Shown piece after piece: positions 1-6,997 of a DNA stretch of 8,107 nucleotides (its first letter is position 1; each line of letters begins with the position of its first letter). A program made the translations under genes and the position numbers. The notes below the pieces were generated by a model, which worked only from the letters and a program-made list of their open reading frames with translations, had not been told where the DNA came from and made no database searches. The DNA comes from Ignavibacteriaceae bacterium (GTDB lineage: Bacteria; Bacteroidota; Ignavibacteria; Ignavibacteriales; Ignavibacteriaceae), in assembly GCA_023231105.1 (NCBI GenBank), contig JALNWB010000170.1, positions 1-8,107 of the forward strand. Reading direction: 5' to 3'.

Positions 1-792
1 GCAAAACTTGTAGGCGCTGAGGGTAAGTTTGAAGGGGTTACATTGCCAGGGGCGGATTTTTGTATAGCAGTTTTCCCTTATGGTGTACTTCACGAGGTTG
101 GTCATATCCTTTTGTATAAAAAATCCGGTAAGTCTATGTTGCCTTCAATTCTAAAACATGGTATAGAAGAGTATGGCGATGGGAATGGAGGATTATGGAA
201 AAACCATTTAAGCACTTATTGGACGCAACAAAAAATTGATACGGGTGATAGTCTATCATTAAAAGATATTAAAAATTTTCCTGAAACCACCTCATTTACG
301 AAATTTCTGATTGAAGAATGGGGGAATGTTAAATTTCGGCAATTATTGAAGTGCATTTCTAATCAAAAAGATAGTGATCTAATCTCATTAATTGAGACTG
401 TTTATCAAACCAAAATTGAAAAAATAGAAGAAGACTGGATGAACTGGATTACAAATTATCACGAAACAACCGAACCATTAATTCGTAACAGAATTGAATT
501 TCGGATAATTGTAGATAATTTTTCAAGAAATAATCTTGGGGAAAATACTACTGTCTATTGCGATTCGGAGAGGAAATTACCGTCAGATGATCAAGTAAGA
601 AATTTTGAGAAAAGTTATTTCAATCAAAAAAGTTCTTTTATCAAAAAATCTCATCAGAAGATAGAATTATATTTGTTAAATAATAAAAACCGAATGAAAG
701 AATTGTTTGGCACGGAAGATTCGGTTTATATTTTTAAAAACATTATAGCAATTACTACCGAAATTGACAGCATAAATTGGGATAATAAATAA
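1..792 (+). CDS. Peptidase MA-like (gluzincin) zinc metallopeptidase, 5' end missing
   Basis: The frame is open from the first base, so the gene starts upstream; 263 residues are visible. Residues 31-35 (bases 91-105) read HEVGH, an HExxH zinc motif, within a hydrophobic helix. The following layout fits the peptidase MA fold: an 'HGIEEYGDG' stretch at residues 53-61 where the family has 'EGLAEY', then a helical 'fL.eeWGn.kFrqLL' segment, then 'vYqtkiekieeDWmnWi' near residues 134-150, the usual end of the domain. The expected third ligand Glu aligns with His53; Glu56 or Glu57 are alternatives. Residues from about 175 on look like another copy of the family's N-terminal half. In-frame TTG at base 43 is too close to the zinc motif to be a credible start. 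Without the N-terminus, export cannot be judged, and the substrate is unknown. The family call is from remembered patterns, moderately sure; activity is unproven. Confidence 0.7.
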   Translation, partial: AKLVGAEGKFEGVTLPGADFCIAVFPYGVLHEVGHILLYKKSGKSMLPSILKHGIEEYGDGNGGLWKNHLSTYWTQQKIDTGDSLSLKDIKNFPETTSFTKFLIEEWGNVKFRQLLKCISNQKDSDLISLIETVYQTKIEKIEEDWMNWITNYHETTEPLIRNRIEFRIIVDNFSRNNLGENTTVYCDSERKLPSDDQVRNFEKSYFNQKSSFIKKSHQKIELYLLNNKNRMKELFGTEDSVYIFKNIIAITTEIDSINWDNK

Positions 793-879
793 TCAACAAC
801 AAAAAGCAATTACCTTTCATAAGGAAAAATTCTATCGAAGTTACGTGAAACCTCTCCCGAAAATTGCAAATCCGTTAAG

Positions 880-907
880 TTTGCGGTAAATTTGTTTCAC
901 TATTTTG
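880..907 (+). promoter_or_regulatory. mutS: Weak candidate promoter of mutS (Bacteroidota-like)
   Basis: TTTG at 880-883 is followed after 17 bases by TATTTTG at 901-907. This resembles the Bacteroidota pattern of a TTTG -33 element and a TAnnTTTG -7 element, with one T missing from the second. It lies just upstream of the mutS start and would give a very short leader, in keeping with the absence of a Shine-Dalgarno sequence there. The match is imperfect, and it is not known that this organism uses that promoter type. Confidence 0.22.
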
Positions 908-923
908 AACGAAATGAATTGCA

Positions 924-3533
924 ATGCAAACTCCCTTAATGGCTCAATATCTGAAAATCAAAGAAGCACACCCGGATACGATTCTTCTTTTCCGCGTAGG
1001 TGACTTTTTTGAAACTTTTGAAGAAGACGCAAAAACTGCTTCAAAAGTGCTTGGAATTACTCTAACCCGTCGTTCAAACGGCGCTGCTGGAGACGTACCA
1101 CTCGCCGGTTTTCCTCATCACGCAATTGATACTTATTTACCAAAACTTGTAAGAGCCGGTTACCGCGTTGCGGTTTGTGAGCAGACCGAGAATCCAAAAT
1201 TTGCAAAGGGAATTGTAAAACGCGAAGTTGTGGAAGTGGTTACACCTGGTGTAGCTTTTACCGATAAACTGCTCGATCACAAAAAAAACAATTATCTTTT
1301 TTCGTTTGTAATCAAAGATGAAATTGCCGGAATTTCTTTTTGCGATATTTCTACCGGTGAGTTTCAAGTTTACGAAGTTCCCGCTGATCATTTGAAACAA
1401 CAAATTGAGTTGATATCACCGGTTGAAATTCTTCTTTCAAAAAAATTAAAAGAAGAGTTTGCACCAATAATTACGGCTATCAATTCATCTATTCGAATTA
1501 CAAAACTTGACGATTGGATTTTCAACTTTGAATACGCAAAAGAACTTTTGCTGATGCAGTTCAAAACAGTAAATCTTAAAGGATTTGGAATTGAAAAACT
1601 AAACACCGGAGTAATCGCTGCTGGTGGAATTCTTAATTATCTGCAGGAAACTCAGAAAGCAAATCTTTCCCATTTAAACAAAGTCGCGCTTTACAATCCA
1701 TCTGATTATATGCTTTTGGATCACTCAACAAAGCGGAATCTTGAGATAATCTTTTCGATGCAGGACGGCGGACGTGAAGGTTCACTCATTTCAATTCTTG
1801 ATAAAACTGAAACCGCAATGGGGGGAAGATTATTGAAGAAATGGGTTTCCTCTCCGTTAAAAAAATTGGAACCGATTCTGGCGCGGCAAAACGCAGTTGA
1901 CGAATTTGTAAATAAAAAAGAAATTAGAAAAAAACTTTTACTTGAATTAAAAGAGATCGGTGATCTTGAAAGATTGGTTTCAAAAATTTGCACCGGTAGA
2001 GCAAATCCGCGCGAACTTGTTTTCTTAAAAACTTCGCTTAAAAAAATTCCTAATCTAAAAGAATTATTATCCGGTGCGGAATCAAAAGCACTTTCACAAA
2101 TTTTTCAGCAAGTGGAACCGCTTGAACAATTGGCGGAAAAAATTCAACTTGCTTTAGTTGATTCACCACCTCTCTCTCTTGTTGATGGCGGCGTTATCCA
2201 CAGCAATTACAGCGCAGAGCTTGATGAGCTTCGTGATATTTCTCTTCACGGAAAAGATTGGATCGCAAATCTGCAAAAAACCGAGCGGGAAAAATCGGGA
2301 ATTTCATCGCTTAAAATAAATTACAACCGCGTGTTCGGTTATTACATTGAAATAAGCAACACGCACAAAGATAAAATTCCGACTGATTATATTCGCAAGC
2401 AAACGCTTGTAAATTCAGAGCGGTACATCACTCCCGATCTAAAAGAATATGAAGAAAAAGTTTTAAACGCCGAAGATAAAATTTACGAACTGGAGTCCCA
2501 GCTTTTTAACGAACTCCGTTTATATGTTTCCTCATTTGCCGAAACCATTCAGAACAATGCACGACTCATTGCAATGCTCGATTGTTTCCTTTCATTTGCC
2601 GAAGTAGCCGAACAATATAATTATGTAAAACCACTGGTTGATAATTCAACAATTTTAGAAATAAAAGAAGGGCGGCATCCGGTTGTTGAACGCATTTTAC
2701 CACCGGGAGAAAAATTTACTCCAAACAATTGTAAAATGGACAACGAGGAGCAACAGATCATTTTGTTAACCGGACCAAATATGGCTGGTAAATCAGTTTA
2801 TCTCCGTCAAATCGGATTGTTGGTTTTGTTGGCACAAATCGGTTCATTTGTTCCGGCGAAAGAAGCAACAATCGGATTAGTGGATAGAATTTTTACACGC
2901 GTCGGTGCAAGCGATAATATTTCTGCGGGTGAAAGCACCTTCCTTGTTGAAATGCAGGAAGCGGCAAACATCATCAATAACGCAACTGCAAAAAGTTTAA
3001 TTCTGCTCGACGAGATTGGACGAGGTACATCAACGTTCGACGGAATTTCCATCGCCTGGGCGATAACTGAATTTCTGCACGAGAATTCCGATATCGCCGC
3101 AAAGACACTTTTCGCAACGCATTATCACGAGCTGAATGAAATGTCCGATCTTTTTCCGCGCATTAAAAATTATAAAGTTGAAGTTCGCGAGTATGACGAC
3201 AAAGTAATTTTTCTGCACAAAGTAAATCCCGGCAGAGCCGACCACAGTTATGGAATTCAAGTTGCGCAAATGGCTGGTTTGCCAAAATTTGTTACCGACC
3301 GCGCGAAAGAAATTTTGTTTAATCTTGAAGGAAAAGAATTAACTCCGTATGAAGTTAAAAAAGAACGGCTCGCAAAACTAAAACAGAAGAATGATTCTCA
3401 AATCAATATGTTTGAATTTAAGGACGATAAGTTCCGCGATGAAATAAAAGATTTGGAAGTTGATAATTTAACTCCACTCCAGGCGTTAACTTACTTACAC
3501 GATATGAAAAAGAAAGTTGAAGATGAAAAGTAA
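924..3533 (+). CDS. mutS: DNA mismatch repair protein MutS
   Basis: MutS recognises mismatches and small loops in DNA and, through ATP-driven clamp formation, recruits MutL. The 869-residue product has the full MutS1 layout. In the N-terminal domain, F28-F29-E30 in 'VGDFFETF' is the Phe-x-Glu that stacks on the mismatch. Connector, lever and clamp domains follow, with 'NRVFGYYIEISNTHKDKIP' in the lever/clamp region. The ATPase domain has Walker A GPNMAGKS at 617-624, Walker B Asp696-Glu697 in LLDEIGRGTST, and FATHYHEL at 730-737. The C-terminus has 'VNPGRADHSYGIQVAQMAGLP', a QINMF motif at 826-830 like the beta-clamp-binding pentapeptide, and a final 'LTPLQALTYLHDM' dimerisation segment. ATG at 924 is the first in-frame start after TGA at 915 and precedes the conserved 'TPLMAQYL'. 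No clear Shine-Dalgarno sequence is seen. The length is normal and all key residues are intact. Confidence 0.98.
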   Translation: MQTPLMAQYLKIKEAHPDTILLFRVGDFFETFEEDAKTASKVLGITLTRRSNGAAGDVPLAGFPHHAIDTYLPKLVRAGYRVAVCEQTENPKFAKGIVKREVVEVVTPGVAFTDKLLDHKKNNYLFSFVIKDEIAGISFCDISTGEFQVYEVPADHLKQQIELISPVEILLSKKLKEEFAPIITAINSSIRITKLDDWIFNFEYAKELLLMQFKTVNLKGFGIEKLNTGVIAAGGILNYLQETQKANLSHLNKVALYNPSDYMLLDHSTKRNLEIIFSMQDGGREGSLISILDKTETAMGGRLLKKWVSSPLKKLEPILARQNAVDEFVNKKEIRKKLLLELKEIGDLERLVSKICTGRANPRELVFLKTSLKKIPNLKELLSGAESKALSQIFQQVEPLEQLAEKIQLALVDSPPLSLVDGGVIHSNYSAELDELRDISLHGKDWIANLQKTEREKSGISSLKINYNRVFGYYIEISNTHKDKIPTDYIRKQTLVNSERYITPDLKEYEEKVLNAEDKIYELESQLFNELRLYVSSFAETIQNNARLIAMLDCFLSFAEVAEQYNYVKPLVDNSTILEIKEGRHPVVERILPPGEKFTPNNCKMDNEEQQIILLTGPNMAGKSVYLRQIGLLVLLAQIGSFVPAKEATIGLVDRIFTRVGASDNISAGESTFLVEMQEAANIINNATAKSLILLDEIGRGTSTFDGISIAWAITEFLHENSDIAAKTLFATHYHELNEMSDLFPRIKNYKVEVREYDDKVIFLHKVNPGRADHSYGIQVAQMAGLPKFVTDRAKEILFNLEGKELTPYEVKKERLAKLKQKNDSQINMFEFKDDKFRDEIKDLEVDNLTPLQALTYLHDMKKKVEDEK

Positions 3534-4134
3534 AATCGTTTTATTGCTGCTCGTTTTGTTTCTTGTTTCTTGCGGAAAGCAGTACACACCGGAGCAGCAG
3601 AAGTATATCGCTTCAATTGAACAGCAAAGAAAAGAAAAAGACGCTTCAATGAAGAACGATGCGGATTCGCCTTTTAATCAAGAGCCTAAACAGCATTTTG
3701 AACCACTGAAATATTACGATGTTGATCCCGATTTTGTTTTCAAAAGCAAGTTGACTGAATTTGAAACGAAAGACACAATTTCTGTTTTCGGAACAAAGGG
3801 AGAAGAAAGAAAAGTTATCCGTTACGGTTACGTTTCCATTTCTTTTCAGAACAAAAATTATAAAATGAATGTTTACAACGGAACATCGCGAAGCGGAGAG
3901 AAATATTACAGCATTTGGTTTACAGATAAAACTACCGGAGAAGAAACTTACGGCGTTGGAAGGTATCTGGATTTTGAATTAAACGCAGATAAGAATTTTC
4001 TTTACACTATTGATTTTAATCTCGCGTATAGTCCCTACTGTTCTTATAGCCCAAAATATTCTTGCGCTGTTCCAACAAAAGATGATTATCTTGACATTGC
4101 AGTAAAAGCCGGTGAGAAAAAATTTCATAATTAA
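3523..4134 (+). CDS. DUF1684 family lipoprotein
   Basis: A 203-residue protein with a lipoprotein signal: MKSK, a run of Leu/Val, then lipobox LVSC with Cys17. Residue +2 is Gly, giving no sign of inner-membrane retention, so an outer-membrane or periplasmic-facing location is inferred. After a charged, Gln-rich linker comes the DUF1684 domain. It is recognisable from 'SPF' early on, then 'YGYVSISFQNKNYKMNVYNG', 'WFTDKTTGEETYGVGRYLDF' and 'TIDFNLAYSPYCSYSPKYSCAVP', ending in 'IAVKAGEKKF'. The two Cys in the PYCSYSPKYSC segment are typical of the family. DUF1684 has no established function that I know of. ATG at 3523 is preferred over TTG at 3517 because it gives a compact signal peptide. It overlaps the end of mutS by 11 bp in another frame, so co-transcription and coupled translation are likely. 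A role in mismatch repair does not follow from that. Confidence 0.87.
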   Translation: MKSKIVLLLLVLFLVSCGKQYTPEQQKYIASIEQQRKEKDASMKNDADSPFNQEPKQHFEPLKYYDVDPDFVFKSKLTEFETKDTISVFGTKGEERKVIRYGYVSISFQNKNYKMNVYNGTSRSGEKYYSIWFTDKTTGEETYGVGRYLDFELNADKNFLYTIDFNLAYSPYCSYSPKYSCAVPTKDDYLDIAVKAGEKKFHN

Positions 4135-4192
4135 CAACATCACTTTGAAAACGGAAGTGAATTTCAGAAATAAAAAAAGTAATTGGTGAAAA

Positions 4193-5209
4193 ATGGTCAT
4201 TGTATTAGAAAAAAATGTTGCAGACAAACAGATAGAAAATATTATAAAGCATTTGGAAGATTTCGGATTTGCCGTTCATAAATCAACCGGAGTTGAACAA
4301 ATTGTTCTCGGCGCAATAGGTGTTAAACCGGATTTCGATACGCGCAACGTAAAAATTATCGACGGCGTTGCAGAGGTTTACCGCATAACCGAGCCTTACA
4401 AACTTGCAAGCCGAAGTTTCCAAAAAGAAAATACGGTCATAACGATAAAAGGAATTCCGATCGGCGGAAACGAAGTGATGATGATGGCAGGTCCTTGCTC
4501 TATCGAAAGTGAAGAACAAATTTTTACGCTTGCGGAAATTGTTGCAAAATCGGGAGCGAAAATATTACGCGGCGGAGCATTTAAACCGCGCACTTCTCCT
4601 TACGCATTTCAAGGAATGGGTGAAGAAGGTTTAAAGCTTATACGCAAAGCTGCCGACGCTTACAATCTACTTGTAATTACCGAAGTGATGGAAATTGCAC
4701 AAATAGATTTGATCGGAAAATATACTGACATCTACCAAATTGGTGCCCGCAACATGCAAAACTTTTCTTTGCTGAAAGAACTTGGCAAAACAAATATTCC
4801 CATCATGTTAAAGCGTGGACTTTCTGCAACGATTGAAGAATGGTTAATGTCTGCCGAATATATTTTATCGAACGGAAACAGAAACATTATATTATGCGAA
4901 CGAGGAATTAGAACTTTTGAAACCGCGACAAGAAATACTTTTGATCTTTCTGCCATCCCGGTGTTGCAGAAGAAAAGTCACTTACCTGTAGCAGCTGATC
5001 CATCTCATGCAACAGGTTTGCGCGATAAAGTTTTACCGATGGCACGCGCCGCAGTTGCTGCCGGTGCGGATGCGTTAATGGTCGAAGTTCATCATCAACC
5101 GGAAAAAGCTTTAAGCGATGGACCGCAAGCGTTACTGCCGGAACAATTCATGGAGTTGATGAAACAAATTCGTCTTATTGCTGAAGTTATCGGAAGAAAA
5201 ATTGCATAA
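4193..5209 (+). CDS. aroF: 3-deoxy-7-phosphoheptulonate (DAHP) synthase, type I-beta
   Basis: This enzyme joins phosphoenolpyruvate and erythrose 4-phosphate to make DAHP, the first step of the shikimate pathway, in the cytosol. The 338 residues match the Thermotoga maritima type: an N-terminal ferredoxin-like regulatory domain (about 1-70) and a TIM barrel (about 85-338). Motifs include AGPCSIES, LRGGAFKPRTSPYAFQG (from 125), QIGARNMQN, LKRGLSATIEEW, CERGIRTFE and DPSHATG. The expected metal ligands are present as Cys102, His272, Glu298 and Asp309. In T. maritima the N-terminal domain mediates inhibition by tyrosine and phenylalanine, so the same control is inferred here. ATG at 4193 has only a short-spaced GGTGA (4185-4189). 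It lies 58 bp after the DUF1684 gene and directly abuts tyrA. The symbol aroF is by common usage; aroG or aroA are used for the same family elsewhere. Confidence 0.96.
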   Translation: MVIVLEKNVADKQIENIIKHLEDFGFAVHKSTGVEQIVLGAIGVKPDFDTRNVKIIDGVAEVYRITEPYKLASRSFQKENTVITIKGIPIGGNEVMMMAGPCSIESEEQIFTLAEIVAKSGAKILRGGAFKPRTSPYAFQGMGEEGLKLIRKAADAYNLLVITEVMEIAQIDLIGKYTDIYQIGARNMQNFSLLKELGKTNIPIMLKRGLSATIEEWLMSAEYILSNGNRNIILCERGIRTFETATRNTFDLSAIPVLQKKSHLPVAADPSHATGLRDKVLPMARAAVAAGADALMVEVHHQPEKALSDGPQALLPEQFMELMKQIRLIAEVIGRKIA

Positions 5210-6277
5210 ATGAAAATCGCTATTCTCGGACTTGGACTTATCGGCGGATCTCTTGCAAAAGCAATTAGAAATGTCCGTCCCGATATTTTTCTTTCTGCAT
5301 TTGATCTTCCGGAAATAACTTCGCAGGCAATTTCAGAAAAAGCAATTGATACGCGGCTCTCTTCTTCAATTGAAGCAAAAGATTTCGACATTATTTTTCT
5401 CTGCCTCCCAACCGAACTTTCAATTCAAGAAATTGAAAAACTTGCACCGGTTGTTAAACCCGGTTGCATTATTACTGATGTTTGCAGCGTAAAAGAAATT
5501 CTTGAAAAAAAATGGAATGCTCTGCAAAGCGATGGAACATACATCGGCGGGCATCCCATGACCGGGAAAGAAAAAAGCGGTTACGAAAATTCCGATCCGA
5601 TCCTTTTTGAAAATGCCATTTACATTTTAACGGGAAAAGAAGCGGAACTTCCTTCTTCTAAATCGTTTATCGATTTGCTTACTGCTATCGGAGCAAAAAT
5701 AAAATTTTTAGATGCAGCATTGCACGATACGATCGTTGCAAATGTCAGTCATCTGCCGCAGCTTGTTGCGGTTTCGCTTGTTAATGCAGCGTTGAATGAA
5801 GATCAGTATGCATTTAAAGATTTTGCCGCAGGCGGTTTTAGGGATTTAACGCGCATTGCTTCAAGTGATTTTTTAATCTGGGAACAAATTATCCGCTACA
5901 ATAGAGAACAAATCCTTTCCGCTCTTTCCGGATTTCAAAAAACCGTTGCCCAAATTTTTTCTTCAATTGAAAAGGAAGATTTTGCCGCACTTCAATTTGC
6001 ATTTGAGCATGCAAAAGAGTTGCGCGATGAAATTCCAAAAAATTCAAAAGGATTTATCAACCAGCTTGCAGATATTTTTGTTTATGTGAAAGACGAACCC
6101 GGTGTGCTGCATAAATTAACAACTATCCTCTTTCAAAATAAATTAAGCATAAAAGATATTGAGTTGTTAAAGATCCGCGAAGGAACCGGCGGAACGTTCC
6201 GTCTTTCTTTTGATTCCGAAGATATTGCACAGCAGGCAAAAGCATTAATTGAAAGTATCGGATTCAAAACAAGATAA
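5210..6277 (+). CDS. tyrA: Prephenate dehydrogenase with C-terminal ACT domain
   Basis: TyrA oxidatively decarboxylates prephenate to 4-hydroxyphenylpyruvate with NAD(P)+, the committed step to tyrosine. The 355-residue product opens with a Rossmann GxGxxG (GLGLIG, residues 7-12). It then has 'ITDVCSVKE', 'GGHPMTGKEKSGY' with His115, 'VSHLPQLVA' with His181 (the position of the catalytic His in this family) and 'GGFRDLTRIASSD' around 208-220, which helps form the substrate site. From about residue 288 an ACT domain begins ('IFVYVKDEPGVLHKLT'), a ligand-sensing fold suggesting feedback control by an aromatic amino acid. No chorismate mutase domain is fused. The ATG follows the aroF stop codon with no base between them (TAAATG). 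The GGAAG at 5192-5196 inside aroF could serve as a ribosome binding site, so coupled translation is likely. An arogenate-using relative cannot be excluded from sequence alone. Confidence 0.95.
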   Translation: MKIAILGLGLIGGSLAKAIRNVRPDIFLSAFDLPEITSQAISEKAIDTRLSSSIEAKDFDIIFLCLPTELSIQEIEKLAPVVKPGCIITDVCSVKEILEKKWNALQSDGTYIGGHPMTGKEKSGYENSDPILFENAIYILTGKEAELPSSKSFIDLLTAIGAKIKFLDAALHDTIVANVSHLPQLVAVSLVNAALNEDQYAFKDFAAGGFRDLTRIASSDFLIWEQIIRYNREQILSALSGFQKTVAQIFSSIEKEDFAALQFAFEHAKELRDEIPKNSKGFINQLADIFVYVKDEPGVLHKLTTILFQNKLSIKDIELLKIREGTGGTFRLSFDSEDIAQQAKALIESIGFKTR

Positions 6278-6340
6278 ATTCGATTTCGGAAAAATGCGGT
6301 AAATCCTTAATTTTACATAAACATTTTTCACTCTTACGAA

Positions 6341-6370
6341 TTGACAAGTTTGTGTTTTTTATCCCTACAA
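6341..6370 (+). promoter_or_regulatory. efp: Candidate promoter of efp
   Basis: A perfect TTGACA lies at 6341-6346. After an 18-base spacer, CTACAA at 6365-6370 is only a fair match to a -10 box. It sits in the 145-bp spacer after tyrA and about 50 bases before the strong efp ribosome binding site, which argues that efp has its own transcript. The -10 match is weak, and sigma factor preferences in this lineage are uncertain. Confidence 0.4.
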
Positions 6371-6405
6371 GTTAAACGATAAGTAAAACAAGATTTTTTA
6401 TAACT

Positions 6406-6412
6406 AAAGGAG
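6406..6412 (+). promoter_or_regulatory. efp: Strong Shine-Dalgarno sequence of efp
   Basis: AAAGGAG lies 10 bases before the ATG at 6423. It is the best ribosome binding site in the window, fitting a highly expressed translation factor, and it fixes the efp start. Confidence 0.85.
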
Positions 6413-6422
6413 AAGTTCCTTC

Positions 6423-6986
6423 ATGGCAACAACAGCCGATTTCAGAAATGGATTAATTATTAAATTTAAAAATGACCTTTACACCGTCATTGAATTTCAG
6501 CACGTAAAACCGGGGAAAGGCGGGGCGTTCGTTCGTACGATGTTAAAAAATCTCCGCAGCGGAAAAGTTTTAGACAACACGTTCCGTTCCGGCGAAACAC
6601 TTGACATTGTCCGCGTTGAAAGAAGAAAATATCAATATCTCTACCGCGAAGGTGAATTCCTGGTCTGCATGGATAACGGAACCTATGAACAAATAAATGT
6701 TCCGGTTATCCATATTGGCGATGGCATAAATTATTTAAAGGAAAATGAAGAAGTTGAAATTCTTTTTAACGGAGAAGAAATTATCAGCGTCGATATTCCG
6801 ATTTTCATAAATCTTAAAGTAGTTTCCGTTGAACCCGGTGCAAAGGGCGATACCGTTTCCAACGTAACAAAACCGGCAACCTTAGAAACCGGCGCAACCG
6901 TAAACGTTCCTTTGTTTGTAAACGAAGGTGAATTACTTAAGATTGATACACGCACAGGAAGTTATGTTGAAAGAGTAAAATCTTAG
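6423..6986 (+). CDS. efp: Translation elongation factor P
   Basis: EF-P binds the ribosome between the P and E sites and relieves stalling at runs of proline. The 187 residues match the usual length. The N-terminal KOW-like domain begins 'ATTADFRNGLIIKFKNDLYTVIEFQHVKPGKGGAFVRT'. The loop PGKGG places Lys32 at the tip that reaches the peptidyl-transferase centre, as Lys34 does in E. coli. 'DGINYLKENEEVEILFNGEEIISVDIP' marks the second OB domain. 'SVEPGAKGDTVSNVTKPATLETGATVNVPLFVNEGELLKIDTRTGSYVERV' is the third, with the family signature. The tip is Lys, so beta-lysylation by an EpmA-type enzyme is possible, but no modification gene is in the window and the true state cannot be told. The gene is probably transcribed on its own: it has 145 bp before it and 188 bp after. 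Confidence 0.98.
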   Translation: MATTADFRNGLIIKFKNDLYTVIEFQHVKPGKGGAFVRTMLKNLRSGKVLDNTFRSGETLDIVRVERRKYQYLYREGEFLVCMDNGTYEQINVPVIHIGDGINYLKENEEVEILFNGEEIISVDIPIFINLKVVSVEPGAKGDTVSNVTKPATLETGATVNVPLFVNEGELLKIDTRTGSYVERVKS

Positions 6987-6997
6987 TCAAAAAGGAA

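Noticed and set aside
43..45. TTG as start of the first gene
   Set aside because: The frame is open to base 1, and starting here would leave only 16 residues before the zinc motif, too few for the N-terminal part of a peptidase MA domain.
2772..2798. Val following GKS in the MutS Walker A motif, instead of Thr
   Set aside because: The core GxxxxGKS is intact and the residue after it varies among MutS proteins, so this is not a defect.
1137..3269. Several minus-strand open frames of 70-90 codons within mutS
   Set aside because: They lie antisense to a clearly real, full-length mutS, have no recognisable protein features, and their spacing is what antisense frames of an AT-rich gene give.
3517..3519. 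TTG start for the DUF1684 lipoprotein
   Set aside because: ATG at 3523 in the same frame gives a standard short lipoprotein signal; TTG adds only two residues with no better ribosome binding site.
3979..5391. Minus-strand open frames across the DUF1684, aroF and tyrA genes
   Set aside because: Each is a shadow of a conserved plus-strand gene whose motifs run through the region.
6399..6404. TATAAC as the -10 box of efp
   Set aside because: It would place the transcription start within or just before the Shine-Dalgarno sequence, and no -35 box stands at the right distance.
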